From Nonomuraea fuscirosea (lineage in GTDB: Bacteria > Actinomycetota > Actinomycetes > Streptosporangiales > Streptosporangiaceae): a DNA stretch of 64,000 nucleotides. Of this stretch, positions 36,192 to 43,446 are shown piece after piece. The stretch's first letter is position 1; every line of letters starts with the position of its first letter. A program made the translations under genes and the position numbers. The DNA lies in NCBI RefSeq assembly GCF_003001935.1, contig NZ_PVNG01000005.1:124001-188000 (forward strand), read 5' to 3'. A model generated the notes under the pieces. That model searched no databases. It worked only from the letters and a program-made list of their open reading frames with translations, and was not told where the DNA came from.

Positions 36192-36683
36192 TCAGCCGAG
36201 GACGGTGAGCAGGACGAGCACGAGCGTGACGACGGCCAGCACTCCGTGCCCGATCACGACCGCGACCGGGAAGTGCCGCTCGGCCGGCGCGACGGCTCCG
36301 GCGGCGGCTCCGGGCGCGGTCCCTGGGGCGGTGGTCTGGAAGGCGTCGGTCGCGGGCGCGGACGTCTCAGGAGCTGCGGTCCCGGGGGCTGCGGCGCGGT
36401 GGACCGGGATCCAGCGGGCCAGCATGACGAAGCCCAGCAGGGCCACCGGCACCAGCAGGACCAGCGCCGTCCAGCCGAGGGCGGCCGAGCCGGTCGCCAG
36501 GTAGAGGATCCAGGCGACCAGTCCCGCGGCGGCGAGCAGCAGATGCCCGAAGACCACGGGCGAGGGCAGCCGGGTGGGGGCGCCCTCGTCGCGGCGCAGG
36601 CCGCCCCGGGAGATCCAGATGCCCAGCATGGCGAAGCCGCCGAGCGCGGTGACGATCCAGGTGATGAGTGCGGCGATGTCCAT
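36192..36683 (-). CDS. Four-helix membrane protein of unknown function
   Basis: The 163-residue protein has hydrophobic segments at about 5-24, 44-64, 70-91 and 142-162. Between the third and fourth is an Ala/Pro/Thr-rich loop (PGTAAPETSAPATDAF and TAPGTAPGAAAGAVAP), another low-complexity stretch. I do not recognise a family. It is in line with the DUF2231 gene 27 bp upstream and may be co-transcribed. Confidence 0.65.
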   Translation of the reverse strand: MDIAALITWIVTALGGFAMLGIWISRGGLRRDEGAPTRLPSPVVFGHLLLAAAGLVAWILYLATGSAALGWTALVLLVPVALLGFVMLARWIPVHRAAAPGTAAPETSAPATDAFQTTAPGTAPGAAAGAVAPAERHFPVAVVIGHGVLAVVTLVLVLLTVLG

Positions 36684-36710
36684 GATCCTCCTTCGCGGAT
36701 CAGGTGCTGA

Positions 36711-37220
36711 TCAGGTGTGGAAACCTTCGGCCTGCGTCTTCTCGTCGGCGACGCGGACGCCGTACCGGTAGGCGAGCTTGCCTCCCAGGTAGCCCGAGAC
36801 CGCCAGGGCGGCCAGGCTGACGGCCGCCAGGGCCACCTGCCCGGCGGGGACCGGCTCGGCCGTGACGCCACCGGAGGCGCGCCAGGCCCAGGCCAGGCCG
36901 TACGCGGCGGTGACCGTCAGGTTGAGGCACATGTGCACGATCCCCGTGCGGTACGCGGCGGTCCCCCGCTCGATGCCGAGGAAGTCGAGGAACCCGAACA
37001 GAGCCGCCCCCAGCGCTCCGATCACGCCCGTCGCGATCAGCCAGAGCGAGCCCCTGACCAGGAAAGCGGGGTCGGGCACGACGTACGAGGCGAGGTCGAA
37101 GACCAGGCTGGTCACCCAGGCGCCGATGGGCACGGTGACCAGGATCGGATGGAACGGATGCCCGTACGGGCCGGCGAGAGCGGTCGCCGGGCGCTTGGCG
37201 CGATGCAGTGGACTGATCAC
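36711..37220 (-). CDS. DUF2231 membrane protein
   Basis: This 169-residue protein has four membrane helices and the family signature GHPFHPILVTVPIGAW with paired histidines (the family may bind heme). GGAGGTGGGCC directly precedes the GTG at 37220, so this start is preferred to the ATG at 37244. It is divergent from a Cys-rich HTH regulator with a 119 bp AT-rich gap. Redox or heme regulation is plausible but is inference. Confidence 0.82.
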   Translation of the reverse strand: MISPLHRAKRPATALAGPYGHPFHPILVTVPIGAWVTSLVFDLASYVVPDPAFLVRGSLWLIATGVIGALGAALFGFLDFLGIERGTAAYRTGIVHMCLNLTVTAAYGLAWAWRASGGVTAEPVPAGQVALAAVSLAALAVSGYLGGKLAYRYGVRVADEKTQAEGFHT

Positions 37221-37339
37221 GGCCCACCTCCTATTTGCCAACAAGTTTTAGCTTTATTCGATCGAAGGTCTATGGCCGCACAGTTAGAGGAGACTATCCT
37301 CATCATTTGACCCATCGACATGGGTGTTATCCTCACCTC

Positions 37340-38035
37340 ATGAGCTCAGCGCTGGAAGCCGTCGCGGTGCTCGGCGACGATCTGCGGCGCCGCCTCTACG
37401 ACCACGTCCGCCGCTCGCCCGCCCCCGTGACCCGCGACGAGGCCGCCCGCGACGCGGGCATCTCGCGCAAGCTCGCCGCCTTCCACCTGGACAAGCTGGT
37501 CGCCGTCGGCCTGCTCTCCGTCTCCTACGCCCGTCCGGCCGGCCTGCGCCGCGCAGGCCGTACGCCCAAGGTGTACGCGCCGGCCGAGACGAGCCTGCAG
37601 ATCAGCATCCCGCCGCGCGAGCACGGCCTGCTGGCCGGCATCCTGCTGCGGGCCGTACGCCACCAGGCCCCCGGCGAGAGCGGCACCGACGCGGCGCTGC
37701 GCTCGGCCGCCTCCCACGGGCGGTCACTGGGCGCGGCCGACCGCGACCGGCTCAGGCCTGGGCGGCTCGGCCCCGAGCGGGCCCTCACCTACGTCGCCGA
37801 CCTGCTCGAACGCCACGGCTTCGAGCCCGCCCGCGACGCCCCCACGCGGATGAGCCTGCGCAACTGCCCGTTCCACCCGATGGCGGCCGACGACCCCGAC
37901 CTCGTCTGCGCCATCAACCACGCCTTCGTCTCGGGCCTCCTCGACGGCCTCGGCGCCACCACCCTCGACGCCACCCTCGCGCCGAGACCCGGCAACTGCT
38001 GCGTCACCCTCGCCACCCGGCCCCCATCCCCCTGA
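37340..38035 (+). CDS. ArsR/SufR-like (COG2345) HTH regulator with candidate metal/Fe-S cysteines
   Basis: This 231-residue protein has an N-terminal winged helix (PVTRDEAARDAGISRKLAAFHLDKLVAVGLL, abbreviated here) and a C-terminal sensory domain. Four cysteines lie in the C-terminal part: Cys176 in RNCPFHPM, Cys190 in DLVCAINH and Cys220-Cys221 in PGNCCVTL. This arrangement recalls SufR-type iron-sulfur repressors, although the spacing differs from canonical SufR. The ATG at 37340 starts MSSALEAVAVLGDD. The divergent neighbour is the DUF2231 membrane protein, a likely target. Confidence 0.8.
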   Translation: MSSALEAVAVLGDDLRRRLYDHVRRSPAPVTRDEAARDAGISRKLAAFHLDKLVAVGLLSVSYARPAGLRRAGRTPKVYAPAETSLQISIPPREHGLLAGILLRAVRHQAPGESGTDAALRSAASHGRSLGAADRDRLRPGRLGPERALTYVADLLERHGFEPARDAPTRMSLRNCPFHPMAADDPDLVCAINHAFVSGLLDGLGATTLDATLAPRPGNCCVTLATRPPSP

Positions 38036-38150
38036 CCGGAACACCGCCCGTCCGACCAGGACACCGTTCACCCGAACAGGACCCGCCCGCCGGATCGGAC
38101 CACCCGCCTGATCAGAAGACCGTCCAGCCGATCAGGACTTCGCCGGCCCG
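38031..38150 (+). repeat. Degenerate about 20 bp repeats after the HTH gene
   Basis: Six imperfect units of the type CCGATCAGGACACCG follow the stop codon. The CCGATCAGGAC motif recurs at 39609 in another array. No coding potential is seen. Confidence 0.55.
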
Positions 38151-38167
38151 GCCCGGAAACCGATCGC

Positions 38168-38199
38168 TTGACCTTGACACCGGCGTCAATGTCTACCCT
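38168..38199 (+). promoter_or_regulatory. MerR-type promoter upstream of DUF4440 gene
   Basis: TTGACC (38168-38173) and TACCCT (38194-38199) are 20 bp apart. The spacer holds the near-perfect dyad TTGACACCGGCGTCAA (38174-38189), which has one mismatched pair. A long spacer carrying a dyad is the hallmark of promoters twisted by MerR-family activators. No merR gene adjoins; the nearest in the window is at 12275. Confidence 0.6.
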
Positions 38200-38233
38200 T
38201 GGCGTCCGTCCCTGCCTCGACGAACGGACTCCC

Positions 38234-38674
38234 ATGACCTCCGACCACGGCACTCCCGGCGGCGCCTCCCTCGACATGCCGCCCGACTCCGTCCGCGACA
38301 CCCTCCTCGATCACGACCAGAGCTTCTTCGACGCCCTGGTGAGCGGCGACGCCGGCCGGCTCAAGGAGCTGCTGGCGGACGACTTCCTCCTCGTGGGCGT
38401 CGAGGACGGGGCCGTCGCCGACAAGGAGACGGTGATCGGCCTGGTCGCGTCCGGGTCCCTGGAGTTCCCCCGGATCGAGTCGTTCCCCGGCGAGGCGGTC
38501 GTGCGGGTGGTCGGGGACGTGGGGATCGTCGTCGGACGTACCGGGATGAACTTCACCAACCCCGACGGCACCCCGTTCAGCGCCGCGAGCCGCTACACCC
38601 ACGTGTACGCCGCCTCCTCTTCCCCCGGCCTCTGGCACCTCGTTTCCGCGCAGGGCACCACGATCAAGGGATGA
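38234..38674 (+). CDS. DUF4440/SnoaL-like NTF2-fold protein
   Basis: The 146-residue cone-fold protein has the N-terminal helix LLDHDQSFFDALVSGDAGRL followed by LLADDFLLVG, and the C-terminal RYTHVYAASS and LWHLVSAQG typical of DUF4440 proteins. The family includes ketosteroid-isomerase-like enzymes and small-molecule binders. The start ATG at 38234 gives MTSDHGTPGG; an in-frame ATG-like extension to 38168 runs through the promoter and was rejected. Its MerR-type promoter suggests stress or drug induction. Confidence 0.75.
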   Translation: MTSDHGTPGGASLDMPPDSVRDTLLDHDQSFFDALVSGDAGRLKELLADDFLLVGVEDGAVADKETVIGLVASGSLEFPRIESFPGEAVVRVVGDVGIVVGRTGMNFTNPDGTPFSAASRYTHVYAASSSPGLWHLVSAQGTTIKG

Positions 38675-38797
38675 GGGTCTGGACGGCGGCGGGCCGGGAT
38701 CGAGTACGGGCTCATCGCCTGACCGCCCCACCGGGACTTGCCCACCCGATCAGCCGGGCGAACCACCCGTAACGGTCACCCGAAGCCGTCCTGACGT

Positions 38798-38834
38798 GGT
38801 CGGCCTAAGCCTCATAATGAGGGAGCGGCCGACC
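38798..38834 (+). promoter_or_regulatory. Nested palindromes over the -10 of the TetR gene
   Basis: CCTCAT (38810-38815) and ATGAGG (38817-38822) are perfect inverted repeats around one base, enclosing a CATAAT -10. An outer pair, GGTCGGCC (38798) and GGCCGACC (38827), surrounds them. This is a strong candidate for an autoregulatory TetR operator; the start codon follows at 38855. Confidence 0.65.
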
Positions 38835-38854
38835 GTGGCAGGAGAGGAGAACGG

Positions 38855-39523
38855 GTGAGCCATCCTGCGCCGACCGAGACCGCCGAGCCGGTCGTCGGGC
38901 GCCGTGAGCGTAAGAAACAGGCCACGCGGGCCGCGCTGCGCGAGGCCGCGCTGCGGCTGTCGGTGCGGCACGGCGTCGAGAACGTCACGGTCGAGCAGAT
39001 CGCCTACGAGGCCGACATCGCGCTGCGCACCTTCTTCAACTACTTCTCCAGCAAGGAGGAGGCGGTGGTGGCCTCGCTGTCGTCCGGGGCGGAGGTGCTC
39101 ATCGCCGAGTTCCGGGCCCGGCCGCTCACCGAATCGGTGCTCCAGGCGTTCCGCGAGGCGGTGCTCACCGTCATGAACCGCAGCGACGCGGCCGGTCGCG
39201 ACTACCTCGCGGCGATGCGGCTGGTCAGGAAGGCGCCGTCGCTGGTGCCGCAGAAGCTGGCCGTGCTCGCCGCCCAGGAACAGGCCCTCGCCACCGCGAT
39301 CGCCGACCGCCTCGGCCTCCCCCCTCCTGGCCAGGGTCCGGGGGACGGCCCGATCTATCCGGCGGTGTGCGCGGCGGCGGTGCTGTCGGCGCTTCGTGTC
39401 GTCCTGGATCAGTGGCTGCTGCCGGGACCCGGCCCAGAGCTGACACCGTCCATGGCCGTACTGGGCAAGCAGATCGACCAGGCCATCGCCGAACTGGCCA
39501 CCGGCCTCGACCGCCACCGCTGA
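38855..39523 (+). CDS. TetR family transcriptional regulator
   Basis: This 222-residue regulator has the N-terminal HTH RKKQATRAALREAALRLS, then VTVEQIAYEADIALRTFFNYF, and a helical C-terminal ligand domain. AGGAGAGGAG precedes the GTG start. It faces, tail to tail, a large MFS transporter gene that may be its target, but no operator in front of that gene resembles its own. The operator over its promoter suggests self-repression. Confidence 0.88.
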   Translation: MSHPAPTETAEPVVGRRERKKQATRAALREAALRLSVRHGVENVTVEQIAYEADIALRTFFNYFSSKEEAVVASLSSGAEVLIAEFRARPLTESVLQAFREAVLTVMNRSDAAGRDYLAAMRLVRKAPSLVPQKLAVLAAQEQALATAIADRLGLPPPGQGPGDGPIYPAVCAAAVLSALRVVLDQWLLPGPGPELTPSMAVLGKQIDQAIAELATGLDRHR

Positions 39524-39623
39524 CCTCCACCCCGAACCCGACCCTCTGACCTCCACCCCCAACCCGACCCTCTGACCCCCGCCTTGAACCCGGCCGTCTG
39601 ACCCCCGGCCCGATCAGGACGGC
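39520..39623 (+). repeat. Four 26 bp tandem repeats starting at the TetR stop codon
   Basis: Four units of CTGACCTCCACC... type (26 bp) begin at 39520, 39546, 39572 and 39598. The first two differ by a single base and the last two are diverged. Each begins with CTGA, and the first contains the TetR stop codon. The array fills the gap to the convergent MFS gene. Confidence 0.8.
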
Positions 39624-39630
39624 TGGCCCA

Positions 39631-42252
39631 TCAGCGGTCGGCCAGGTTCTTCACCCAGGCGGACACGCTTCCCATGAGCACGTCGAGCTCCCGGCGCAGC
39701 TCCGTGTTCTCCTCGCGCAGCCCGGTGTTCTCCGCGCGGATCTCGGCGTTCTCGTCCCGTACGGTCGCGCACTCGCCGCGCAGCTCCAGGTTCACCCGGC
39801 GCAGTTCGGCGTTCTCCCTGCGCAGCCAGCGCAGCTCGGCCAGCTCGTCCGCCGTCGGCCGGTCCTGCGGCAGGTACGCGGGCGACAGGTCCGGACGACC
39901 AGCCCCCTCAGGGGCTACTCGCTCCTCGCGCGACCGGAACGCGTCCCCCCAAGGCCCGAGCTCCTCGTGCACGATCGGCATGGGCTGCGCCACCCGCCCG
40001 AACGGCTGAGTCGCCTCGCCGGACGAACGCCGCCCCGGCTCCCCATCCGCCACCCGCACGTCGCCGGCAGAAGCCCGATACGAGAACCCGCCACCGGTCC
40101 CCGCACCCGTACCGGTACTCGCACCCGCACCCGCGTCGGCACCCGCACCGGCACCGGACTCTGCACCGGCATCGGCAATCGCATCGGCATTCGCACCCGC
40201 ACCGGCGTAAGACCCGGCGGCCGAGCGCGGGCCACTGGCCAAGTGCGCACCGCCGGCTGAGTGCGGGCCGTCGGCCGGGTGCGGACCGGTGGCAGGGAGC
40301 GGGCCGACGGCAGAGTACGGGCCGGTGACCGAGTGCGGCCCCGTGACCGAGTGCGGCCCGGTGACCGAGTGCGGCCCGCTGGCCGAGTGCAGGCCGTTGG
40401 CAGGGCGCTGGCCAGCGGCCGAGTGTGGGCCGACAGCCGAGTGCGGGCTGGTGACGGGGCGGGGATTGGCGGTCTGAGGGCCTGCGCCCGCCTGGGCGGC
40501 GGCAGCCTGAGTTCCGGCCCAATTCTGAGCGCCGACGAGAGCTTGGAGGCCCGCGGCGGCCTGCGCGGCGGCGACCCGCGGATCAGCGCCAGCTTGAGCG
40601 CCGCCACCGAGTGCCTGTGGTACAGCGTCAGACTGGGCGGCTCTTGACGGCAGCGAGTCGGCGGTCGAAGCCCCGGCACCTGGTTGCGGCCCGGCGACCG
40701 GCCCCACCGCAGCTCCAGCGCCCAGTCCAGCAGCGGGCCCGGCGGCAAACCCATCGGCGGATCCGGCGACCGGCCCCGCCACAGCTCCAGCGATCGGCCC
40801 AGCGGCCAGCCCGGCTGCAGGTCCGGTGGCCAGTTCGGCGGCGGGAGGTTGTGGGGTGGTGGGGCGGGGGTTGGGGAGGGTCAGGGTGACAAGGGAGGCT
40901 GCGAGGGCGACGCCGCAGCCGATCAGCAGTGCCGTGCGGAAGCCGCCCTCCGACGGCAGGCTGTGCCCGCCGAGCGTCGTGCTCATCTGGGCCAGGACGA
41001 CCCCCACCACGGCGGCGGAGACCGAGGTGCCGATGGAGCGCATGAGCGTGTTGAAGCTGTTGGCGGAGGCGGTCTCGGTCTGCGGTACGGCGCCCATGAT
41101 GAGCGCCGGCATGGCGCCGTAGGCGAGCCCGACGCCGATGTTGGCCACGCAGCTGGCGATCATCAGCCCCCAGGCCCAGTCCATGAGCCCCAGCGAGGCC
41201 CCGTACCCGGCCGCGATGACCAGCGCGCCGACGAACAGGCTGATCTTGGGCCCCCGGGCGGCCGACAGGCGGGCGCCGAGCGAGGAGACGGCCATCATCA
41301 TCAGCCCGGCGGGAGCCAGCCACAGCCCGGCCGCCAGCATCGACTGGCCGAGACCGTACCCGGTGGCCACGGGGAGTTGCAGGATCTGCATGACGACCAG
41401 CGACTGCGCGTACATCGCGAAGCCGACCAGGATGGAGGCCAGGTTGGTGAAGAGCACCTGCGGCCGGGCGGTCACCCGCAGGTCCACCAGCGGGTCCCGG
41501 ACGCGCAGCTCGAACAGCCCCCACAGCAGCAGGACGACCACGGCGGCGCCGAGGAGCCCCAGGGTGGTGCCGCTGGTCCAGCCCCAGTCGGCGCCCTTGG
41601 ACACGCCGAGCAGCAGGCAGACGAGCGCCGTGCCGAGCCCGACGGCTCCGACGACGTCGAGGCGGCCCCTGGCGGTGGCGGGCGTGGCCGGCACGAGGGT
41701 CCAGATCAGTACGGCGACCAGCACGCTGAGCGCGGCCGAGCCCCAGAACAGCATCCGCCAGTCCGCGTACTCGGCGACGGCGGCGGAGATGGGCAGGCCG
41801 AGCGCGCCGCCGATGCCCATCGAGGAGCTCATCAGCGCGATGGCGGGGCCGATCCGCTGGGGCGGCAGCAGGTCGCGCAGCGCGCTCACGCCGAGCGGGA
41901 TCATGCCCACGCCCAGCCCCTGCATGCCGCGACCGACGATCATGGGGATCAGCGAGCCGGACAACGCGCACACGACGGAGCCGGCCATGAGGGGGATCGA
42001 GCAGACGAGCATCATGCGGCGCTTGCCGTACAGGTCGCCGAGTTTGCCGACGACGGGGGTGGCGACCGCGCCCACCAGCAGCGTCGCGGTGAGCACCCAG
42101 GAGGTGTCGGCGGCGCTCGCGTTCAGCAGCCGGGGCAGCTCGCCGACCAGGGGCACCACCAGGGTCTGCATGAGCGCACCCACGATGCCGGCCACCGCGA
42201 GCACGCTGACGATCCCGCCGCCGGAACGCACGGCAGGCGCAGAGTGCACCAT
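39631..42252 (-). CDS. DHA2-type MFS transporter with repeat linker and C-terminal coiled coil
   Basis: The protein has 873 residues, against about 480-550 for the family. Residues 1-465 are a normal drug:H+ antiporter with about 14 helices (GKLGDLYGKRRMMLV, GRGMQGLGVGMIPLG). Residues 470-800 are low complexity: Ala/Gly/Pro repeats, then hexapeptides such as GPHSVT at about 597-674, then Ala/Gly/Asp-rich sequence. Residues 805-865 are a leucine-zipper-like coiled coil (LAELRWLRRENAELRRVN, ENTGLREENTELRRELD). The tail should be cytoplasmic and could oligomerise the transporter. The gene is divergent from a MarR gene with a perfect 17 bp palindrome between them, so it is probably MarR-repressed drug efflux. 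Confidence 0.85.
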   Translation of the reverse strand: MVHSAPAVRSGGGIVSVLAVAGIVGALMQTLVVPLVGELPRLLNASAADTSWVLTATLLVGAVATPVVGKLGDLYGKRRMMLVCSIPLMAGSVVCALSGSLIPMIVGRGMQGLGVGMIPLGVSALRDLLPPQRIGPAIALMSSSMGIGGALGLPISAAVAEYADWRMLFWGSAALSVLVAVLIWTLVPATPATARGRLDVVGAVGLGTALVCLLLGVSKGADWGWTSGTTLGLLGAAVVVLLLWGLFELRVRDPLVDLRVTARPQVLFTNLASILVGFAMYAQSLVVMQILQLPVATGYGLGQSMLAAGLWLAPAGLMMMAVSSLGARLSAARGPKISLFVGALVIAAGYGASLGLMDWAWGLMIASCVANIGVGLAYGAMPALIMGAVPQTETASANSFNTLMRSIGTSVSAAVVGVVLAQMSTTLGGHSLPSEGGFRTALLIGCGVALAASLVTLTLPNPRPTTPQPPAAELATGPAAGLAAGPIAGAVAGPVAGSADGFAAGPAAGLGAGAAVGPVAGPQPGAGASTADSLPSRAAQSDAVPQALGGGAQAGADPRVAAAQAAAGLQALVGAQNWAGTQAAAAQAGAGPQTANPRPVTSPHSAVGPHSAAGQRPANGLHSASGPHSVTGPHSVTGPHSVTGPYSAVGPLPATGPHPADGPHSAGGAHLASGPRSAAGSYAGAGANADAIADAGAESGAGAGADAGAGASTGTGAGTGGGFSYRASAGDVRVADGEPGRRSSGEATQPFGRVAQPMPIVHEELGPWGDAFRSREERVAPEGAGRPDLSPAYLPQDRPTADELAELRWLRRENAELRRVNLELRGECATVRDENAEIRAENTGLREENTELRRELDVLMGSVSAWVKNLADR
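40230..40470 (+). repeat. 18 bp in-frame tandem repeat in the MFS tail
   Basis: Units of the type GTGACCGAGTGCGGCCCG (18 bp) repeat about a dozen times, three of them nearly identical, encoding GPHSVT on the - strand. The period keeps the frame. Confidence 0.8.
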
Positions 42253-42305
42253 TCATCCCCCTCTTACCTGTTTATGCCGAATGCACCATACACACGCTAT
42301 GCTCC

Positions 42306-42322
42306 ATGCACAACTTGTGCAT
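42306..42322. promoter_or_regulatory. Perfect 17 bp MarR operator
   Basis: ATGCACAACTTGTGCAT is a perfect palindrome in the 111 bp gap between the MFS and MarR genes. Another ATGCAC half site follows at once (42324) and one lies near 42275. A 17 bp palindrome in a divergent marR/efflux gap is the expected MarR binding site. Confidence 0.8.
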
Positions 42323-42363
42323 GATGCACATCACAGGCCAGCGGACGAAGAAAGAGACGGCTC

Positions 42364-42870
42364 GTGAACCAGTCCGTACGCGCGCTCGAGTACGAGGCCA
42401 TGCTGCTGTGGCGGCACCGCGACATGAGGCAGCACAGCGCCCGCGGCGACGACCGGCACCTGGACCGCAGCGCCTACGTCCTGCTCAGCCGCCTCGAACT
42501 CGAAGGGCCGATGTCGATCGGGCAGCTCAGCGAGGCGTTCAAAGTGGCTTCTTCGACCATCAACCGGCAGAGCGCGGCCATGCTCTGCGCCGGGCTGGTG
42601 GAACGCATCCCCGACCCCGAGGGCGGCATCGCGCGCAAGTTCCGCGTCACCGAGGAGGGGCGGCGCCGCCTGAACGAGGAGCGGGACCGAAACGTGCGCG
42701 GGCTGGAACGCATCCTCGCGGGCTGGAGCGAGGAGGACACCGCGGCCTTCGCCGCGTATCTGAGGCGGTTCAACGCCGGGATGGAGAGCCTCGCCGCCCA
42801 GAGCGCGCCCGGCCCTCTCGCCGGACGGCTCGGCGCGGAAGTGGAAGCGGAAGCGGAAGCGGAAGCGTAG
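42364..42870 (+). CDS. MarR family transcriptional regulator
   Basis: This 168-residue winged-helix regulator has DRSAYVLLSRLELEGPMSIG, then LSEAFKVASSTINRQSAAML (recognition helix) and the wing IPDPEGGIARKFRVTEEG. The tail ends in EVEAEAEAEA, encoded by GAAGCG hexamers. It probably represses the divergent MFS gene and itself. It is closely related to the next gene on the opposite strand. The start is a GTG at 42364. Confidence 0.88.
   Translation: MNQSVRALEYEAMLLWRHRDMRQHSARGDDRHLDRSAYVLLSRLELEGPMSIGQLSEAFKVASSTINRQSAAMLCAGLVERIPDPEGGIARKFRVTEEGRRRLNEERDRNVRGLERILAGWSEEDTAAFAAYLRRFNAGMESLAAQSAPGPLAGRLGAEVEAEAEAEA
42837..42867 (+). repeat. GAAGCG hexamer repeat at the end of the MarR gene
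   Basis: Five GAAGCG/GAAGTG units encode an acidic Glu-Ala tail directly before the stop codon. It is an in-frame slippage-type repeat. Confidence 0.8.
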
Positions 42871-42880
42871 GGCGAGAAGG

Positions 42881-43342
42881 TCAGCGGGCGGGACGGGGCC
42901 AGGGGCGGCCTTCGAGCCGTTCGATGTCGGAGTTGAAGCGCCGCAGGTAGCCGGCGAAGGCCGCGGTGTCCTCCTCGCTCCAGCCTTCGAGCACCTTCTC
43001 CAGGCCCTGGATGTTCTGCAGGCGCTCGGCCCGCAGGCGGTGCTCGCCCTCCTCGGTGACGCGGAACTTGCGCGCGATGCCGCCTTCGGGGTCGGGGATG
43101 CGCTCGACCAGGCCGGCCCGCATCATGGCGGAGGTCTGCCGGTTGAGCGTCGAGGGGTCGAGCCGGAACGCCTCGCTGAGCTGGCCGATCGACATCGGGC
43201 CGTCGAGCTCCAGGCGGCTGAGCACGATGTACGCGCTGCGGTCGAGATGTCCGCCGTCGGGGTGAAGACGTGGCGCGGACAGGTAACGGTGCCGCCCGAG
43301 CAGCATGGTCTCGTACTCGATGCGGTCGGTGGACTTGTCCAT
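42881..43342 (-). CDS. MarR family regulator, paralogue of the neighbouring MarR
   Basis: This 153-residue protein shares most of its length with the MarR encoded at 42364-42870. Both have HLDRSAY, LEL-GPMSIGQLSEAF, AGLVERIPDPEGGIARKF, RVTEEG and GWSEEDTAAFA-YLRRFN. The two genes are tail to tail, 10 bp apart, so they look like an inverted duplication. The DNA-recognition stretch differs (RLDPSTLNRQTSAMM versus KVASSTINRQSAAML), so targets may have diverged. Its own target is not evident. Confidence 0.87.
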   Translation of the reverse strand: MDKSTDRIEYETMLLGRHRYLSAPRLHPDGGHLDRSAYIVLSRLELDGPMSIGQLSEAFRLDPSTLNRQTSAMMRAGLVERIPDPEGGIARKFRVTEEGEHRLRAERLQNIQGLEKVLEGWSEEDTAAFAGYLRRFNSDIERLEGRPWPRPAR

Positions 43343-43446
43343 GGCCGGTCTTGATCCCTCCTCGCGGCCAGCCTACACAGGGACGCCCCCACCCGAGCCT
43401 GACATACCGGACGCGGACCGTCCGGAACGGCGCCTAACATGCGGCC

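Noticed and set aside
39640..39850. Coiled-coil tail of the MFS protein as an IS3-type OrfA fragment
   Set aside because: The LRRENAELRR pattern resembles OrfA zippers, but no helix-turn-helix, OrfB, terminal repeats or target duplication is present, and the frame is continuous with the transporter.
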